A stretch of 64,000 nucleotides of DNA. Origin: Gyromitra esculenta (taxonomy: Eukaryota; Ascomycota; Pezizomycetes; Pezizales; Discinaceae). Position 1 is the stretch's first letter, and each line of letters starts with the position of its first letter. A program made the position numbers and the translations under genes. Where the stretch lies: NCBI GenBank assembly GCA_038503075.1, contig JBCAML010000016.1:930001-994000 (forward strand), in the 5' to 3' direction. Positions 23,171 to 34,701 of the stretch are shown piece after piece. Below the pieces are notes generated by a model that saw only the letters and a program-made list of their open reading frames with translations, had not been told where the DNA came from and searched no databases.

Positions 23171-24716
23171 TCACGAGAAAAACTGGCTCTTCTGAAAACT
23201 CTCAATGCTAATATCCCCTGGCTTCGTATCCTTCACCATTTCACCAGCCATCTCACTCGTCATCGTCGCCGTTCTGCTCCCCGCCACAGTCGCGCCGTCC
23301 GTAATCTGCTTCACGCCTCCAGCCGCAGCAGCCACCCCATCCTTCCTACTGATAACCTCTAAATACGGACTCGGCAAGTAGCCCACTCGGCTATCCCTCG
23401 CGCGGCACTTCCACCACTGACTCGGGTTCCCCACCGGATCACACTTACTCAACACAGCAACCAAATCTCCCTTCTTCACCTCCAACTCAATGCCGCCCTG
23501 AACCTCAGGTGTGAAGTCGAAAGTCGCGCGACAGAACTCCAGCTTGCTAGGATCCATGCTCGCTGCTCCCCCAGCAGCAAATATATCTGACCCCCCAGCA
23601 GCCTCAATGCGGCGGCGCTCTTCCTGCTCTTGTCGGGATGCGAGGGCGCGGATGAGTTTACCCATGAGATACGGCAGGCCAAAGACGGCAACGATGAAGA
23701 AGAAAAAAGGTTTCTTGGAGGGCTTGGGGGCTCCTGCACGTCCACCTTTGCCGAGGGCATCGAAGGCGGCAAAGTTGGAGGGTGTTAGTTCACTGGCAGA
23801 TGCGGGGAGAGGACGACCGGTTAGTTTAGCGAGGGCGATGCGCGCCCAACGCATCATGGTGAAAATTCCGAGGATTGAGCCGAGGGTGTTTTTGAGGTTA
23901 CCGAATTGTTCGGCGACCTGTACCATGGCTATATATCAAAATATATATCTATATCAGTAACTAGCGATGTGAGAAAATGGTAAGCGACATACCGAAAAAT
24001 GAAGAATGAGTCGCCATGTAAGTACTCTCTAGCATCTGAGCGAATCCACCAAACGCTCCCACGATACTCTCAATCATCTGGAATGTTGCTGCTGTGCTAT
24101 TCTGCATCCCCTGGGTGAGACTATTCGGGTCATTCGGATCCCCACCAGCAGCACCTGGATACCCTCCTCCAAACCCTCCATATCCACCTAAGCCGCCCAT
24201 TCCCATTCCCATCCCACCTCCATACATGCTCCCACCATACCCTCCGAATCGGTTGTATGGGGATGAATACGAGCCGATACCACCATAGCCAGTGCCGAGG
24301 CCGTATCCAGGTGGCCGGTTGTAAGCTCCGTACGCGCCTGCAGCAGTCGTTGCGGCAGCCCCAAAACGGTTCGCGTTCGCTGTGGTTAGGGATGATGGTC
24401 GGGCGGGTATAGCAGGTGCACCTGATGCTGCAGCTCCCGCAGTTGCTGCAGTTGCTGTTGAAGCTGAGGGTACGGCTGGTGGTGGAGCCGACATTGTCTG
24501 TACAGGGGCTTGTGCTGTTGCTAGAGGGAGAGAAGGTGGAAGGGTGGTGGCTAATTGGGGGGTATAAGTCAGAATTCCGAGAGCACTTGGGAGATATAGG
24601 GGGAGGGAGGGGGCTGGCAAGAAGCGAAGAGAGAAGAGAAGAGAAGAACAACACCACGTACGAGTACCGATTGCTCCGTTTCGCTCCCAGGGCTTAGGGG
24701 GACTCTGGGACATCAA
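23171..24716 (-). CDS. PEX13: Peroxisomal docking protein Pex13
   Basis: Exons 24716-24668, 24550-23993 and 23928-23171 join in frame to 454 aa. The N-terminus has the conserved SPPKPWER motif. A Tyr/Gly-rich region follows (about residues 95-165, YGG/FGG repeats), of the kind forming the YG phase in the import pore. A hydrophobic segment (FFFFIVAVFGLPYLMG, about 277-295) is membrane-spanning. An SH3 domain (about 333-396) contains ATFDFTPE, GDLVAVLSK, WWKCRARD and GYLPSPYLEVI. Pex13 with Pex14 docks cargo-loaded Pex5 at the peroxisome. The first intron (24551-24667, 117 nt) is in frame with no stop, so a retained-intron form would still translate; its CTGAC branch point supports splicing. 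Confidence 0.9.
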
Positions 24717-25967
24717 GAAGCGACGTGGATTCGGGGGGGTGGAATCAAGAGCGGCCAGGAGGGGGGAGTGGACAAAAGGGCTGCTCTGCTCTGCTGGATT
24801 CGCTGGCGATGGAGAAACACCGGAATCGCTGGCCAGTCGCGCGAGAGGATCGTTTATGCGGGCGGGAAGAGAAACGAAACAACGACGTCGAAGGAATGCA
24901 AATATAGATGGTATATGCCCTTATGGATAAACCCGAAACGTTAGAAAAGCAATCCCCGACGCAAAGGAAAAAAAGAATGAAGATGAAGGTGAAGATGAAG
25001 ATGAAGATGAAGCTTTTTTCCACCTCCACACAGCAGAGTTTGCTTTGTTGGGGGCGAGGCGAGCAAAAGCTCGTGCTGCGCCTCGGCAATCGGTATTTTG
25101 GATATCTCCGCATTCTGCAGCCATACAGCCTCGCCACTCCCACTGCACTGTCCAGCTTCTCCATGGAGAATCCATCCACCCACGCAGTAACAGCAGTATC
25201 TCTAATCTGTTTGGACGAGAGCAGGATAATAAGTAATAAACCCATCGCTAAACACTGCCGAGCCGTGGCACAACACAGTGGCTGCAACATTTCGCTGACG
25301 TCGTGGATGAGGGGAGCTTCTGAAATCCCCATGCTGCTTCGGCTTTGATCCGTGGACCCCTGTATCTCCAGCTATCGTGCTTCTGGCCTTGAAGCACCTA
25401 GCTGTTTTTGCAATCCGACCAGACGGTGCTTCACCCTCCATCACTCGGGAATGACTTGTCGATTTCTGCTGGAACAGTAGCACGAGAGCAATCGATTGCT
25501 CGATTCTCTAAAGGCGCCCCCGTCCACATACTTGTAGATGCCCTTCCAGGGTTCCTGGGGCCCGTGTGCTCAGGCTTATGTCTCTCACCAATTTCCGTCC
25601 CCGAGCTTATTACCAGGGGACCCCGTATTAAGAGGCTTCTCCAGCAATGTCTAGATCGGTTCAAAAGAAACCCCCAAAATTCGCCTAGAGACTGCGTGTA
25701 GTTCCACCGAGGGAGCTCTTGCTACGTGCTAGCAATCCCAAGTGTTCTTAGCACCAACGGGTACATATAGTCTTGCGTTTTGGATTAGACACTTTACTGA
25801 CTACTATTGCCATAGTCTAGAGCTTCAAAATACAGTATCCATAGAATTATGGGCACCGGGCTTTTCAGTTCTCGCAAAATAAAAGCTACATGTATTTACT
25901 ACATTGGACAGGCCCCTTCATCATCATCACCATCATCGCTGTATATGTTGAGTAGCTAATAAGAGAA
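24717..25967. other. Intergenic region upstream of PEX13
   Basis: PEX13 and the BIM1-like gene are both on the minus strand here. The region holds a GATGAA hexamer repeat (24977-25012) and TACATGTA at 25887. The overlapping open frames on both strands show no motif and are probably chance. Confidence 0.5.
24977..25012 (+). repeat. GATGAA microsatellite
   Basis: Six imperfect tandem copies of ATGAAG/GTGAAG lie in the region upstream of PEX13. It makes open frames on either strand look protein-like. Confidence 0.75.
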
Positions 25968-26796
25968 TCACATCATCATAGAAGCCACAGCCAACGCAAT
26001 AGCGCCAACACTAACAACTGAAATCTTCAAGTTACCCGCACCACCAGTCTTCGTGTCAGATGAAGTACCATTGCCGGAAGTCGAGTTGCAGGTGGTGGTG
26101 GTGCTAACGGAGTCACCATTGTAGGTGAAAGGTGCTGCACCGACGCCAGTTGAGTTAAAGCAGACATCATTAGAGAGGGTGGACACAGCCTTCGAGGAGA
26201 AGGTAACGTCTGCGCACTAGTGCATGAGTTGTCACTCGGTGTTAGCGGGTCATACCAAAAAGCTTACATACAACCATAACAAGGAGCGAGAAAAATAAAT
26301 CCTACGTTGTAAAGTGCACCACCGGTTTGCGTTATCTGGATAACCTGGACACTGGCATTGGTCCCCTCCGTGATCTCCAATCCCTTTGGTAGCGACAGAT
26401 GAGGGAAACAGAAAGTTCCATTGCCAGTCTGGTTGAACGGGTGGACAAGGGTGATGTTAAGGCGAGTGACCTCGTTGCCGATACCTAAGTTAACGTAGGT
26501 CTGCGCAAAGTCATGGCTTGGGGCGAAGACGAGGGGACCACCGTCGAGAGGCCAGAGAGTGCGGTTGTTGGCCGAGATGGTTTGGTTTACACCACCACCT
26601 AGAGGAAGGAATATGTCAATTTTGATGCACAATAAAGCAAATCAAAACCAATTGATGCATGAGAGAAGAAGTGCATACAAGGGTAGGTCCATTGAGTGGA
26701 AAAGGAATCGCCACGCCAGTACGGATAGCTGATCGAGAAGTGAGCTGATACAGCAGTGGCACTGATCACAGCGAGGAGGATGGACTGAAGCTGCAT
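25968..26796 (-). CDS. BIM1-like (X325) secreted copper protein
   Basis: Exons 26796-26679, 26598-26306 and 26216-25968 join in frame to 219 aa. A signal peptide ends at VSA|HFSISYPYWRGDSF, so the mature protein would begin with His, as in X325/BIM1 proteins, where it forms a copper ligand. Family-typical blocks follow: WTYPCGGGVNQT (across splice 1), TLWPLDGGPL, FVFAPSHDF-like segment, GNGTFCFPHL, GALYNCADVTF (across splice 2). Many N-glycosylation sequons are present. The tail is Ser/Thr/Gly-rich, then a hydrophobic stretch (ISVVSVGAIALAVASMMM), which fits a GPI signal. Members resemble LPMOs in fold but work in copper acquisition or an unknown wall role. It is distinct from Bim1 microtubule proteins. 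Confidence 0.85.
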
Positions 26797-28916
26797 TTTT
26801 GTTGACTGTGACTTTTAGGAGTATTGTTTAGGGGGAAATGAGGTAGTTGAAGGTAGCAGTGATTAAGAAGGAGGGGGGAAGTTAATTGAAGAAATAACAC
26901 AATCAAGGGATTTCTTCGTAGGTAATTGCAGCTGCTTTATCAGGAATACAATGGTGGACTGCTGCTTGAAGTACTGAACGACTTCGAAGAGGGGGAATCA
27001 TGACATTTATGCACCCTCGAAAAAACACCCCCATCATTATCCTCCTCTTATGTACCCACGGGCTGCAACTTGCATTTTCTGATGCTGTACCTCTTCTAGC
27101 TTGGAATATTCCAAGAGATTTAAACGACGAGGCGTAAAACTTGCTCAACTTCCCCATTTCCCTTCTCGCTGCCCTTGGCAGTAAGGCATGAAATGTACCA
27201 TGTGTACCGTGCCCGAGATATGTCTAATATGGGAAACCGATAATATGCAGCACATCCACTCAACCGGTAGCGAACTTGACTAACCTATGCAGCCATTTAT
27301 GTAAAGGGCTACTGCACAACCCTAAACTGACGGCAGGCATCACTACCTTGGTACTTGTGGAGTTTACGATAGTTCTTTTCACCAATCGTTTCCAATCCCG
27401 AACCCCGAACCCCGAATCCGACAATAGTTGCTTCAAGCCAAGACTTAAGTGTTTAGCTAAGCCTCCGGGATGGGAGTTTCTCTGACCAACATCGTGTAGT
27501 CAAAAGCAGACAAATCGCCTTCCAGAAATCATAGAAATCGTATGTGTTGCGGTGAATGTTGTGTTTGCCAAGAATTGGGTATTGCAATTGAGCTAGTATG
27601 AGCGGGTTTTCCAGGTGGGGCAGAACCAATCACCTTGGGGGGATCCCTGCCGTATGGACTATTACAGACATTTGAGCGGGTTTTTTTCCCTCTTTTTATA
27701 TGGGGTAGAGAATGCTTTTACCAGCCGAGCTGAGAGGCATTCACGATTACGTTTGGATCCATGGAAAGTGTTGGGTTCAGGAACGCACTGTCTCTCGCGT
27801 GGATTTCTTAATTGCAATAAGGTTAAAGTATTCCTGGGGTCCCAGTGCGCTGAGACCTTTTTTAGAGTGCGGCAAACCAACTGCCCCTCTGAATATTTAC
27901 TTAAACGCGGTGGATCCCACGCTAGCTTCGAGGATGATAACAGTGTTTGACAGGGCTAGGTTTAGAGTAGTGGAGGGGATCGCGAGGCTTGGCTCACAAA
28001 CTCAGCGTTTCGTCACCTAATGAGACCAATTTATTAGCCAAACCTATCAAGCCTCGTTATACCCTCTGCCTCGCGATTTCTTCTACTGCTCTACCGAGTT
28101 TCGAAAACTTGCCATCGACCCTCTCAGCACTCACCTCCAGTCAAATGGATTGCTCTTCACTATACTGACTGGAAATTTCTCAAGCTGCCTCCTTACGGCT
28201 GCCAGCCATGGAAGCAAAGACCAACCAGATACGCACCCAGAGAGAAACTGTCTCGCCAAATAGCTCACTCCAAGGTTTGATTACACAGACTTTCTCCCTT
28301 TCAATACCTTTTTAGCATTTTCATTTTTTATTCTAGGAAAGAAATTTGCCTATCTGGGAAAACATCTACCTCCAGATCCTCGAATGTGGAATCACTAGAT
28401 ATAGGGCCTAACTAATACCATAGTTTCTGTTCACCTTTGGAACTTTAAGTCCATATACTTTCCTTCTTTTTCTTTGTTTATCGCTCACGTGGGGCTTACT
28501 GGGAACGGCTGCTTCCATAATATTTTTATTTATGTTTCTTTTAAAAATACCCCCCACTAACTTTCGCGAGTGCTTTAGATCTCGATTTGTAGTGTTATCG
28601 CAATATTCTCACTAACAATACGACTCCGCACTATTTTCCAGCACAGCGCCGGGAAGCGTGGCGTTTTTGGCACTCTATTTTTAGGAAACGTAGGAATAAG
28701 TTAGGGCGACTACATGTGCTTATTAACTTCCAAAACCCCGTAACACTACCGATTTACTCCCGCGTTCATAAGAATGATGAACGGGTACTGTGCCAATTTC
28801 ACCCTCCCCTTCCCGGTACTGCAGTTCTAACACACTAGCATCTATACAAATGATTCTCATGAACTCGTTTGAGCAAATAAAGGGACCAAAACTGGCTATG
28901 GCTATGACCAATCAAC
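26797..28916. other. Intergenic region, no gene seen
   Basis: I find no conserved coding signal. Open frames at 26903-27157 (-), 27615-27950 (+) and 27712-28020 (+) lack motifs. A short CCCCGAA repeat occurs near 27398-27416. Confidence 0.5.
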
Positions 28917-28997
28917 GGTTTCGTGGTGTAGTTGGTTATCACACCAGTCTAACAACAGTTTCACTGGTGGTCCCCGGTTCGAGCCCGGGCGAAATCA
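28917..28997 (+). tRNA. tRNA-Val(AAC) with a 7-nt intron
   Basis: The acceptor stem GGTTTCG pairs with CGAAATC (one G-T pair), followed by discriminator A at 28997. The D-arm contains TGGTGTAGTTGG (A box), and the T-arm is CCCGG-TTCGAGC-CCGGG (B box). The anticodon stem CCAGT/ACTGG encloses CTAACA, then seven extra bases (ACAGTTT), then C. This places anticodon AAC with the intron one base 3' of it, the canonical position. The sequence agrees with fungal tRNA-Val(AAC). Confidence 0.9.
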
Positions 28998-30691
28998 TAA
29001 TCTATCGATGTTCTTGAGTAATTCTTACTTACGGACTCTTCAGAACAATCTTTACTTTTATTTATTTTTGGATTATTGAAATTCTTCCGAGTTAGTGTGT
29101 GCGAGTGCTGAATGGCACCAGTTCAAGCCCGATTTCAGCAACAAACTTTGTTAGTAGAGGCGGGCGAGAAAAATTGTACACAGTACATACGGTATAGTAC
29201 TGGGGAAGATTAGAAACCTTTTTCTACTGTAAGAGGGACCTCTTCCTGGCCTTTGTTGCCAAAACTAGGACTAGATGTTCCCCATACAGCGGTCTACACC
29301 AGGACGCCAGTTGCTGAGGGCAGGCTTTTGCTGAGTGGCTAAGAGCTTTTGCATTAAAGTTATGGTCTAAATCCATAGCTAACATTCAGGAATTTTTACC
29401 TTTCCTCCCCTGCCCTACCATGCGAGAGACACGACTTCCTCAAGTTTTCCTAACGGGAGTTCGTAATCATGTAAGATCACTCGCCAGCATAGTTGCGAGG
29501 TTTTGTTGGATAAAATGATTATCAGTGATGCTCAGTGAAGTAGTAAAGAGAAAAAAAAATAGAAGGACGGGCATAGAGCCCCATATATATGCTCCCTATG
29601 GAGTCATATATAAATAGGTTTGTGGGGGCTCTTTGGGCACCGAATAGATCGTCCCAAGCAACCCCCATTAGTAGCGATGACATGCCGCTAGGGAGCCTAT
29701 AGATATATTCCATATATCCAACAGGTTTGATTCCTGAAACTTCATTTTGAATGTCACACCTTTCTTCCGGCTCTTGGGTACCATACCACATATATACACA
29801 TAGGACTTGAGAGGTCAACACTTCATCAAGCTACGACAGCCCGAGATCCAGAACCAAAGACACTCATCACGTGAGTAAATAGATGCAAAGGCGTTATGCA
29901 GTCTGATTCTATCCAATCCGCCTTACTAAAAATACATACAGTATTGCCTCGCTCCTGGCAGAAGCTGAGGCACTGCCCCGCTGCCTACATGTAATTAACC
30001 TCGTCTCCGAGTTGACCTTTAGCATTTTCAAAAAGCCGCGTCGTCAGCCCGCTCTTGTTAGGAATCCACAGCTCCAGTCGCCGTTTCGTCGACAAGGGTG
30101 GGGAACCTCGTATCAAGAAGCAGATAAAGTTATTTATTTATTTTTTGTTCACCACCGAGCGCACATGTACCAGCCTTGTAGGCGAAGCCTCCCTTCAACA
30201 GGACCCATTTCGTTGAAAAGGAACTACCGTCTAGTCAAACTACGAACAATGCTAACTAGATCGAGAGCTAGACAAAACCGTACTTGGTGTAGATTTAGCC
30301 AACATAGCCCTAAATGCGATCGGAAAAACAAGGAGCTATCAGCAGCCGGCACTCGTTTGTTATTGCACGGTATTCACTTTTTGTAAACTACCCCACTTAG
30401 TACCCAAATTCATCGACACGTCCGTTCTTTTCGGGGGCATAGTCTCCGATATGAGACGTCAAATCTACATGTACTTAGCGGTAGGGCCAAAAAATTCACT
30501 GGGTTTTGTGAGATGATAATCCACTCGAGGGCCAATGACCCTACCTGCTTCCTGCAGCAGCAGCGACTTCGTTTCAGGAGTTTGATCTACATAATCGCCA
30601 TAGATAACAATAAAATATGGGTATCGCCCTGCCTCAACTCTAGATCAATTATGTGTAGTGCTTTAACCAGTTGCTCTTCCCCTTTCCTATC
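28998..30691. other. Intergenic region with solo LTR
   Basis: This lies between tRNA-Val and the ChaC 3' end. It contains the solo LTR at 29504-29723 and TACATGTA at 29986 and 30466. No gene is seen. Confidence 0.55.
29499..29728. mobile_element. Solo LTR with 5-bp target duplication (copy 2)
   Basis: The LTR spans 29504-29723 (220 bp), begins TGTTGGATAAAATG and ends TATATCCAACA; the outer TGTTGGATA and TATCCAACA are exact reverse complements. It is bounded by GGTTT on both sides (29499-29503 and 29724-29728). It belongs to the same family and lies in the same orientation as the copy at 18459-18711, but is shorter by internal deletions. It sits 507 bp downstream of tRNA-Val. No internal retrotransposon sequence is present. 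Confidence 0.85.
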
Positions 30692-32153
30692 TCAGCCCTC
30701 GATTTCTTCCTGTTCATCTGTACTTCTTGGGTTTGTCATTGGCTCCGTGACCCGCGGTTTTTCATTTTCCTCGGTTTTCATGAGGGATTCGACTACAGTA
30801 ATAGTTAGCCAACTAAGAAATCCCCCCATCCCAAGGACACAGTAGGATCATACCGATTTCAGAAAGCTCGGCCACATGATTGTCTTTCGATCCAGGGTGA
30901 AGTTCAAGAATTGCACTATGTAGATGTAAGAGATATTCTCTATTCTCGCCTGATGGTCCGCGGGAGTTAAAAATATGTCGGCCAAGGTCTTCAACTTCTG
31001 GGATTTTTTTGACAAATTGCGGATTGTCTGGGGTTCCTATATAAACAGTCGCCTTGATAGGCGGAATCGATGGGTCGCCTTGGTGGATATCGACGGTATG
31101 AATGGAATAGCCATTGATTTCGCGGATGTCGAGGTATCTGGTGAAACGTTGCACCATTAGACAAGAGTACAAGTCTATGTATTACGAGAAAGAAGTTTCT
31201 AGAAGAATAAACAAAGTACTATGACCAAGTAGCCTGACCATTCTAGCTTCTTGTCTGTATACGTGCGCCGTGGAGTATTATTTGTCAGGGGCTTACTCTT
31301 TAACTTCCTGTATCCTTGACTGTTCGATACGGTCTAAGTGAGCTGTTACCAACTGTGTTCCTACATGATCAAAAGACGAGAGAGAGAGTACATACATGCC
31401 ACTCCCCATACCACGTCGTCGGCTTCGTGCTGGAATCGATAGCAAATCAGCGAACCCTAGTCATACGATCCAAGGCCTTTCCGGGAAACTACGTGATCAT
31501 TCAGTGTTTCCCAGACCGATTTTTCGATCAACGTTACAACTCGACCAGGCCTTTACGGATAATCAGTTAACCCGTTGCGCTTTTAAAATATAAAACTTTG
31601 CGTAAAGTGATACATTAGTGGCCAGGAGTTTGGGACTGTTCCACACATACGCTTCGGGAGTACCCCTATGATCTTCGCTGAAATACATGTACTGGTCAGC
31701 CTTGTGTTATATAAATACTGCTGTATGGAGTTGTGGGACAGCCACAAGACGGCTGTGTATGCAACCTTGCCTGGATAGGCGGTAAGGTGCAAAAAATTCG
31801 TCAGCCTTACTCCAGGAGCAGAAACGCTTGATAGTGAATTATGTGCTGGTTCCTGAATAGAATCACTTTACCTGCCAGAAACGCCTCACATAGCCCTTGA
31901 TGTAGCCAGGAATCCTGAGATCTTCACGACCAGTGGCATTACACTTTTAGACGATCCCGAAAATGTTCTGTGATATGGCTGGGACTTTACCATAATGTGG
32001 CGGGGGTTTCCAAATGAGACTCCTATGCCCAACACAAGATCAGTTTCATACACCGCATAAAAAAGCAACCAGGGCTGAAGGGCTTGGGCTGGGAACCAAC
32101 CCATAGCCGAACAACCAGTATTCATCGGGAGACTGTGAACTTTGAGAACTCAT
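30692..32153 (-). CDS. ChaC-type gamma-glutamylcyclotransferase, nine exons
   Basis: Exons 32153-32101, 32022-31991, 31921-31867, 31677-31651, 31550-31493, 31429-31396, 31333-31297, 31137-30854 and 30792-30692 join in frame to 226 aa. The spliced protein shows the whole ChaC fold: EYWLFGYGSLIWKPPPHY, RIPGYIKGYVRRFWQ, EDHRGTPEAPGRVVTLIEKS with the expected catalytic Glu, VVWGVAYRI and EVKEYLDIREINGY, then a segment ending GPSGENREYL. The family cleaves glutathione to 5-oxoproline and Cys-Gly in the cytosol. The join after FWQ is the weak point: the strong donor there breaks the frame, while GTGATT five bases later restores it and the expected spacing (FWQ-VNE-DHRG). TACATGTA sits just before that acceptor. 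Confidence 0.8.
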
Positions 32154-32941
32154 TGAGGGCAGAAGTCGGAGGTGTTTTACTAGATCGAATCATGCACAAG
32201 CGAAAGGGTATAGTGCCATAAAACAGCATGACACTCGCAACTCTACAAATTGGAGGGGTGGAAGGGGGAGGGAGGGGTGGAGGGATGGGGATTTCAGCCA
32301 CATTCACACAACCTATTCTTCTTCCACGATTCCATCCAGCGCCCCTCCAAGACACCCGCGCCTGGACCCAACGTGCATCTTTGGAAGTGCTGCCAGGCCC
32401 TTTATTACCTCCGAATTCCCCTAAACTTCGACTTTTCTGCCATCTCCGTCTCCAAGCTCCTGTCGATATCCCCCTCTACCCTTACCTCCAAATACCTCTT
32501 GCGCCGTAAAAATACGTATGCAAAACCTCGAGTCCTGCTATCCCGTGTGTTGCTCCGCACTGCTGACCAGAGCTCTCTTCAGCCTCGACCCCGCTAAACG
32601 CCCACAGTTCCAAGTACCTCTCATTCAGCTCGAGTGCGATAAAATATGGCCTACAATTACAACTCGAATCCTGATGCTTTGCCAGCGTAAACATGCCCCC
32701 ATTTCGTGATTTTCGTGATTTTCGATTATTATTGTTTTGTCTTGGTGGATCACCAGACCTCATGGCTTCCCTAGCTACCATTTTACTATTCCCAGTTTTT
32801 TACCAGCCATATGATGTAAACACGCGCGCTAACGTATCATTACAGTCATGCCGAACCTGAACAGGTACGATCATATGCAAGAACCTTGGAGCTCGGAGCT
32901 CTGCATGCTAATTCCCGATAAATTCAACGTAGGCGGCACAA
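32154..32941. other. Divergent promoter region ChaC / PEF
   Basis: This is shared upstream DNA of the ChaC gene (-) and the penta-EF-hand gene (+). It contains a guanine-run tract at 32252-32290 (GGGG and GGG runs separated by 1-3 bases), which is a G-quadruplex candidate. Open frames here have no motif. Confidence 0.5.
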
Positions 32942-34144
32942 ATGATGTCAGGGTATGAGAATCGCCCACCTCCAGCCAGACCAACAGGAAACAACAGCTA
33001 CGGCCGTGAAGGGAAACCAATGTCTCCTCACCAGGACCCGTTCAGACAGCAACAGCAACATAACTTCAACCAAGGTCCTCCACGGCCTCACCCAGGGCAG
33101 TTTCAAACTCCGCCTCCTGGAGGATACTCAACCCCATCTCCAGGACAATATGGGCAACGTCCCCCGCCAGTCTCTAGGCCTCCACCTACTCCTGCTCCTC
33201 CGCAGGGTATAGACCCGACCTTGTATCCGCTTTTCAAGACTGTGGATAAGGATGGTAGGCGTCGCTTATCCCGTTGTATCAATAGGATTGTTTCTAAGCA
33301 ACATTTGTATTTCCAGGGAGTGGTCAGCTCAGCGAAAAGGAGCTCCGTGCGGCTCTAGTTAACGGAGATTGGACTTCATTTGATCCCCACACCGTCAGGA
33401 TGATGATTAGGTAAATTTAAATGGCGACACCAGTGATATTGTTCCTTCGTTGCTGATGAGGCTATGCAAAAAGAATGTTTGATACCGATCGTTCAGGTAC
33501 CATCGGATTTAATGAATTCTGGTTAGTCATACACCTCCCAGATAGCGATGCAGTCGAGTTTCTAATTTCTAATTTTTGTTAAAATCTAGTGGACTATGGG
33601 GATTCTTGGCAGCCTGGAGGTCCCTCTTCGACCGCTTCGATGTCGACAACAGCGGCAACATTAGTTACGCAGAGTTTACCAACGCCTTGGCTGGTACATA
33701 ATTCCTTTGGTCTCTAATAACATGTTGCAATCATCCTTTCAAATTTTCGCCGACTAACCTACGATTTCGTGAAGCGTTTGGATACCGCCTCTCCCCACAA
33801 TTCGTTCAGCTGCTTTTCAGGTCTTATGACCGAAGAGGTCAGGATCCCACGCCTCAACCAGCTGTCCAGCAAGGTGGGGATAGGCTGCTCTCTTTATATC
33901 ATCAAGCTAACTAGAGTTTAGGCCAAGATGCTATATCGTTCGATCTATTTGTGCAGTCGTGTATCTCATTAAAGCGCATGACTGAGGTGTTCAAGAAGTA
34001 CGACGACGATAGGGATGGGTATAAAAAAAAACCTCGCCAGTTTTTATTATTTCTAGGTTCTGGACGCTAACGTATCAAATTTCGTATAGATACATAACGT
34101 TGAGCTTCGAGGAATTTCTTACGGAGATCCTCAGACAACGTTAA
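32942..34144 (+). CDS. Penta-EF-hand calcium protein (ALG-2/PEF1 type)
   Basis: Seven exons (32942-33254, 33317-33410, 33474-33521, 33590-33693, 33775-33873, 33922-34018, 34090-34144) join in frame to 269 aa. The first 90 residues are Pro/Gln/Gly-rich and disordered, as in PEF1 and peflin. Five EF-hands follow. Loops with good calcium ligands are DKDGSGQLSEKE, DTDRSGTIGFNE and DVDNSGNISYAE. The fourth is divergent (DRRGQDPTPQ...), and the fifth is DDDRDGYITLSFEE. This matches the ALG-2 pattern, in which some hands bind calcium and EF5 dimerises. It probably acts as a calcium sensor or adaptor on ESCRT or COPII membranes, which is family knowledge. The second of two adjacent ATGs (32945) is equally possible. 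Confidence 0.88.
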
Positions 34145-34701
34145 ACCCAATACCAAAAAAAGAAATATTATACCTCTCGAATGACCGAATAGATTCGCGC
34201 TTGTGGTTTTTTTTATGATTCCCTTTTTTCTTTTCCTTTACGTTTCTTTTTCTATTTTTATTTTTTTTTCTCCACCCCTTTCTCTCGGTTTATTTCATTA
34301 TAGGCACTGTAATGAATTTTGATCTCTCAAACCGGCTACATTACTTCCGGTGAACCCCTTACTATTCTCAATCAAGTATAAGGAAAGGCTGTAGGTGAGC
34401 CTAGTTGTTTGTATTTTGTTAGAATCACAGCAGTGGACGAAATTTTTTTGCTATAAATTGAAGTCCTTTTAGGGCGGAGATTATTGCTATTTATTTTCCC
34501 ATATAAAAAAAGTGTGAATAGAGTAAAGTGACTGAAAGAAAATGAAAAACGATAGGACTAGACTCCTATAATTCTTTTGACAAAAAACACCACGATATTA
34601 TATACAATAGCCATCTCCTCCTTGCTAAGAGGAACCGCTGTATTATATTACTTTTCTCGTATACATTCGTAATAGTAATTCTATTGCCCATCACGAATCC
34701 A
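34145..34701. other. Convergent 3' region
   Basis: This is T-rich on both sides and holds the 3' UTRs of the PEF and DHA2 genes. Nothing else is seen. Confidence 0.5.

Noticed and set aside
24745..25348. Long frames on both strands upstream of PEX13
   Set aside because: They run through a GATGAA microsatellite and have no conserved motif; opposite-strand frames of similar length point to chance.
29100..29150. Possible tRNA fragment around CAGTTCAAGCCC
   Set aside because: Only a B-box-like string; no cloverleaf can be folded.
29522..29821. 99-codon minus-strand frame
   Set aside because: It covers the second solo LTR and reads similarly to the frame in copy 1; LTR sequence, not a gene.
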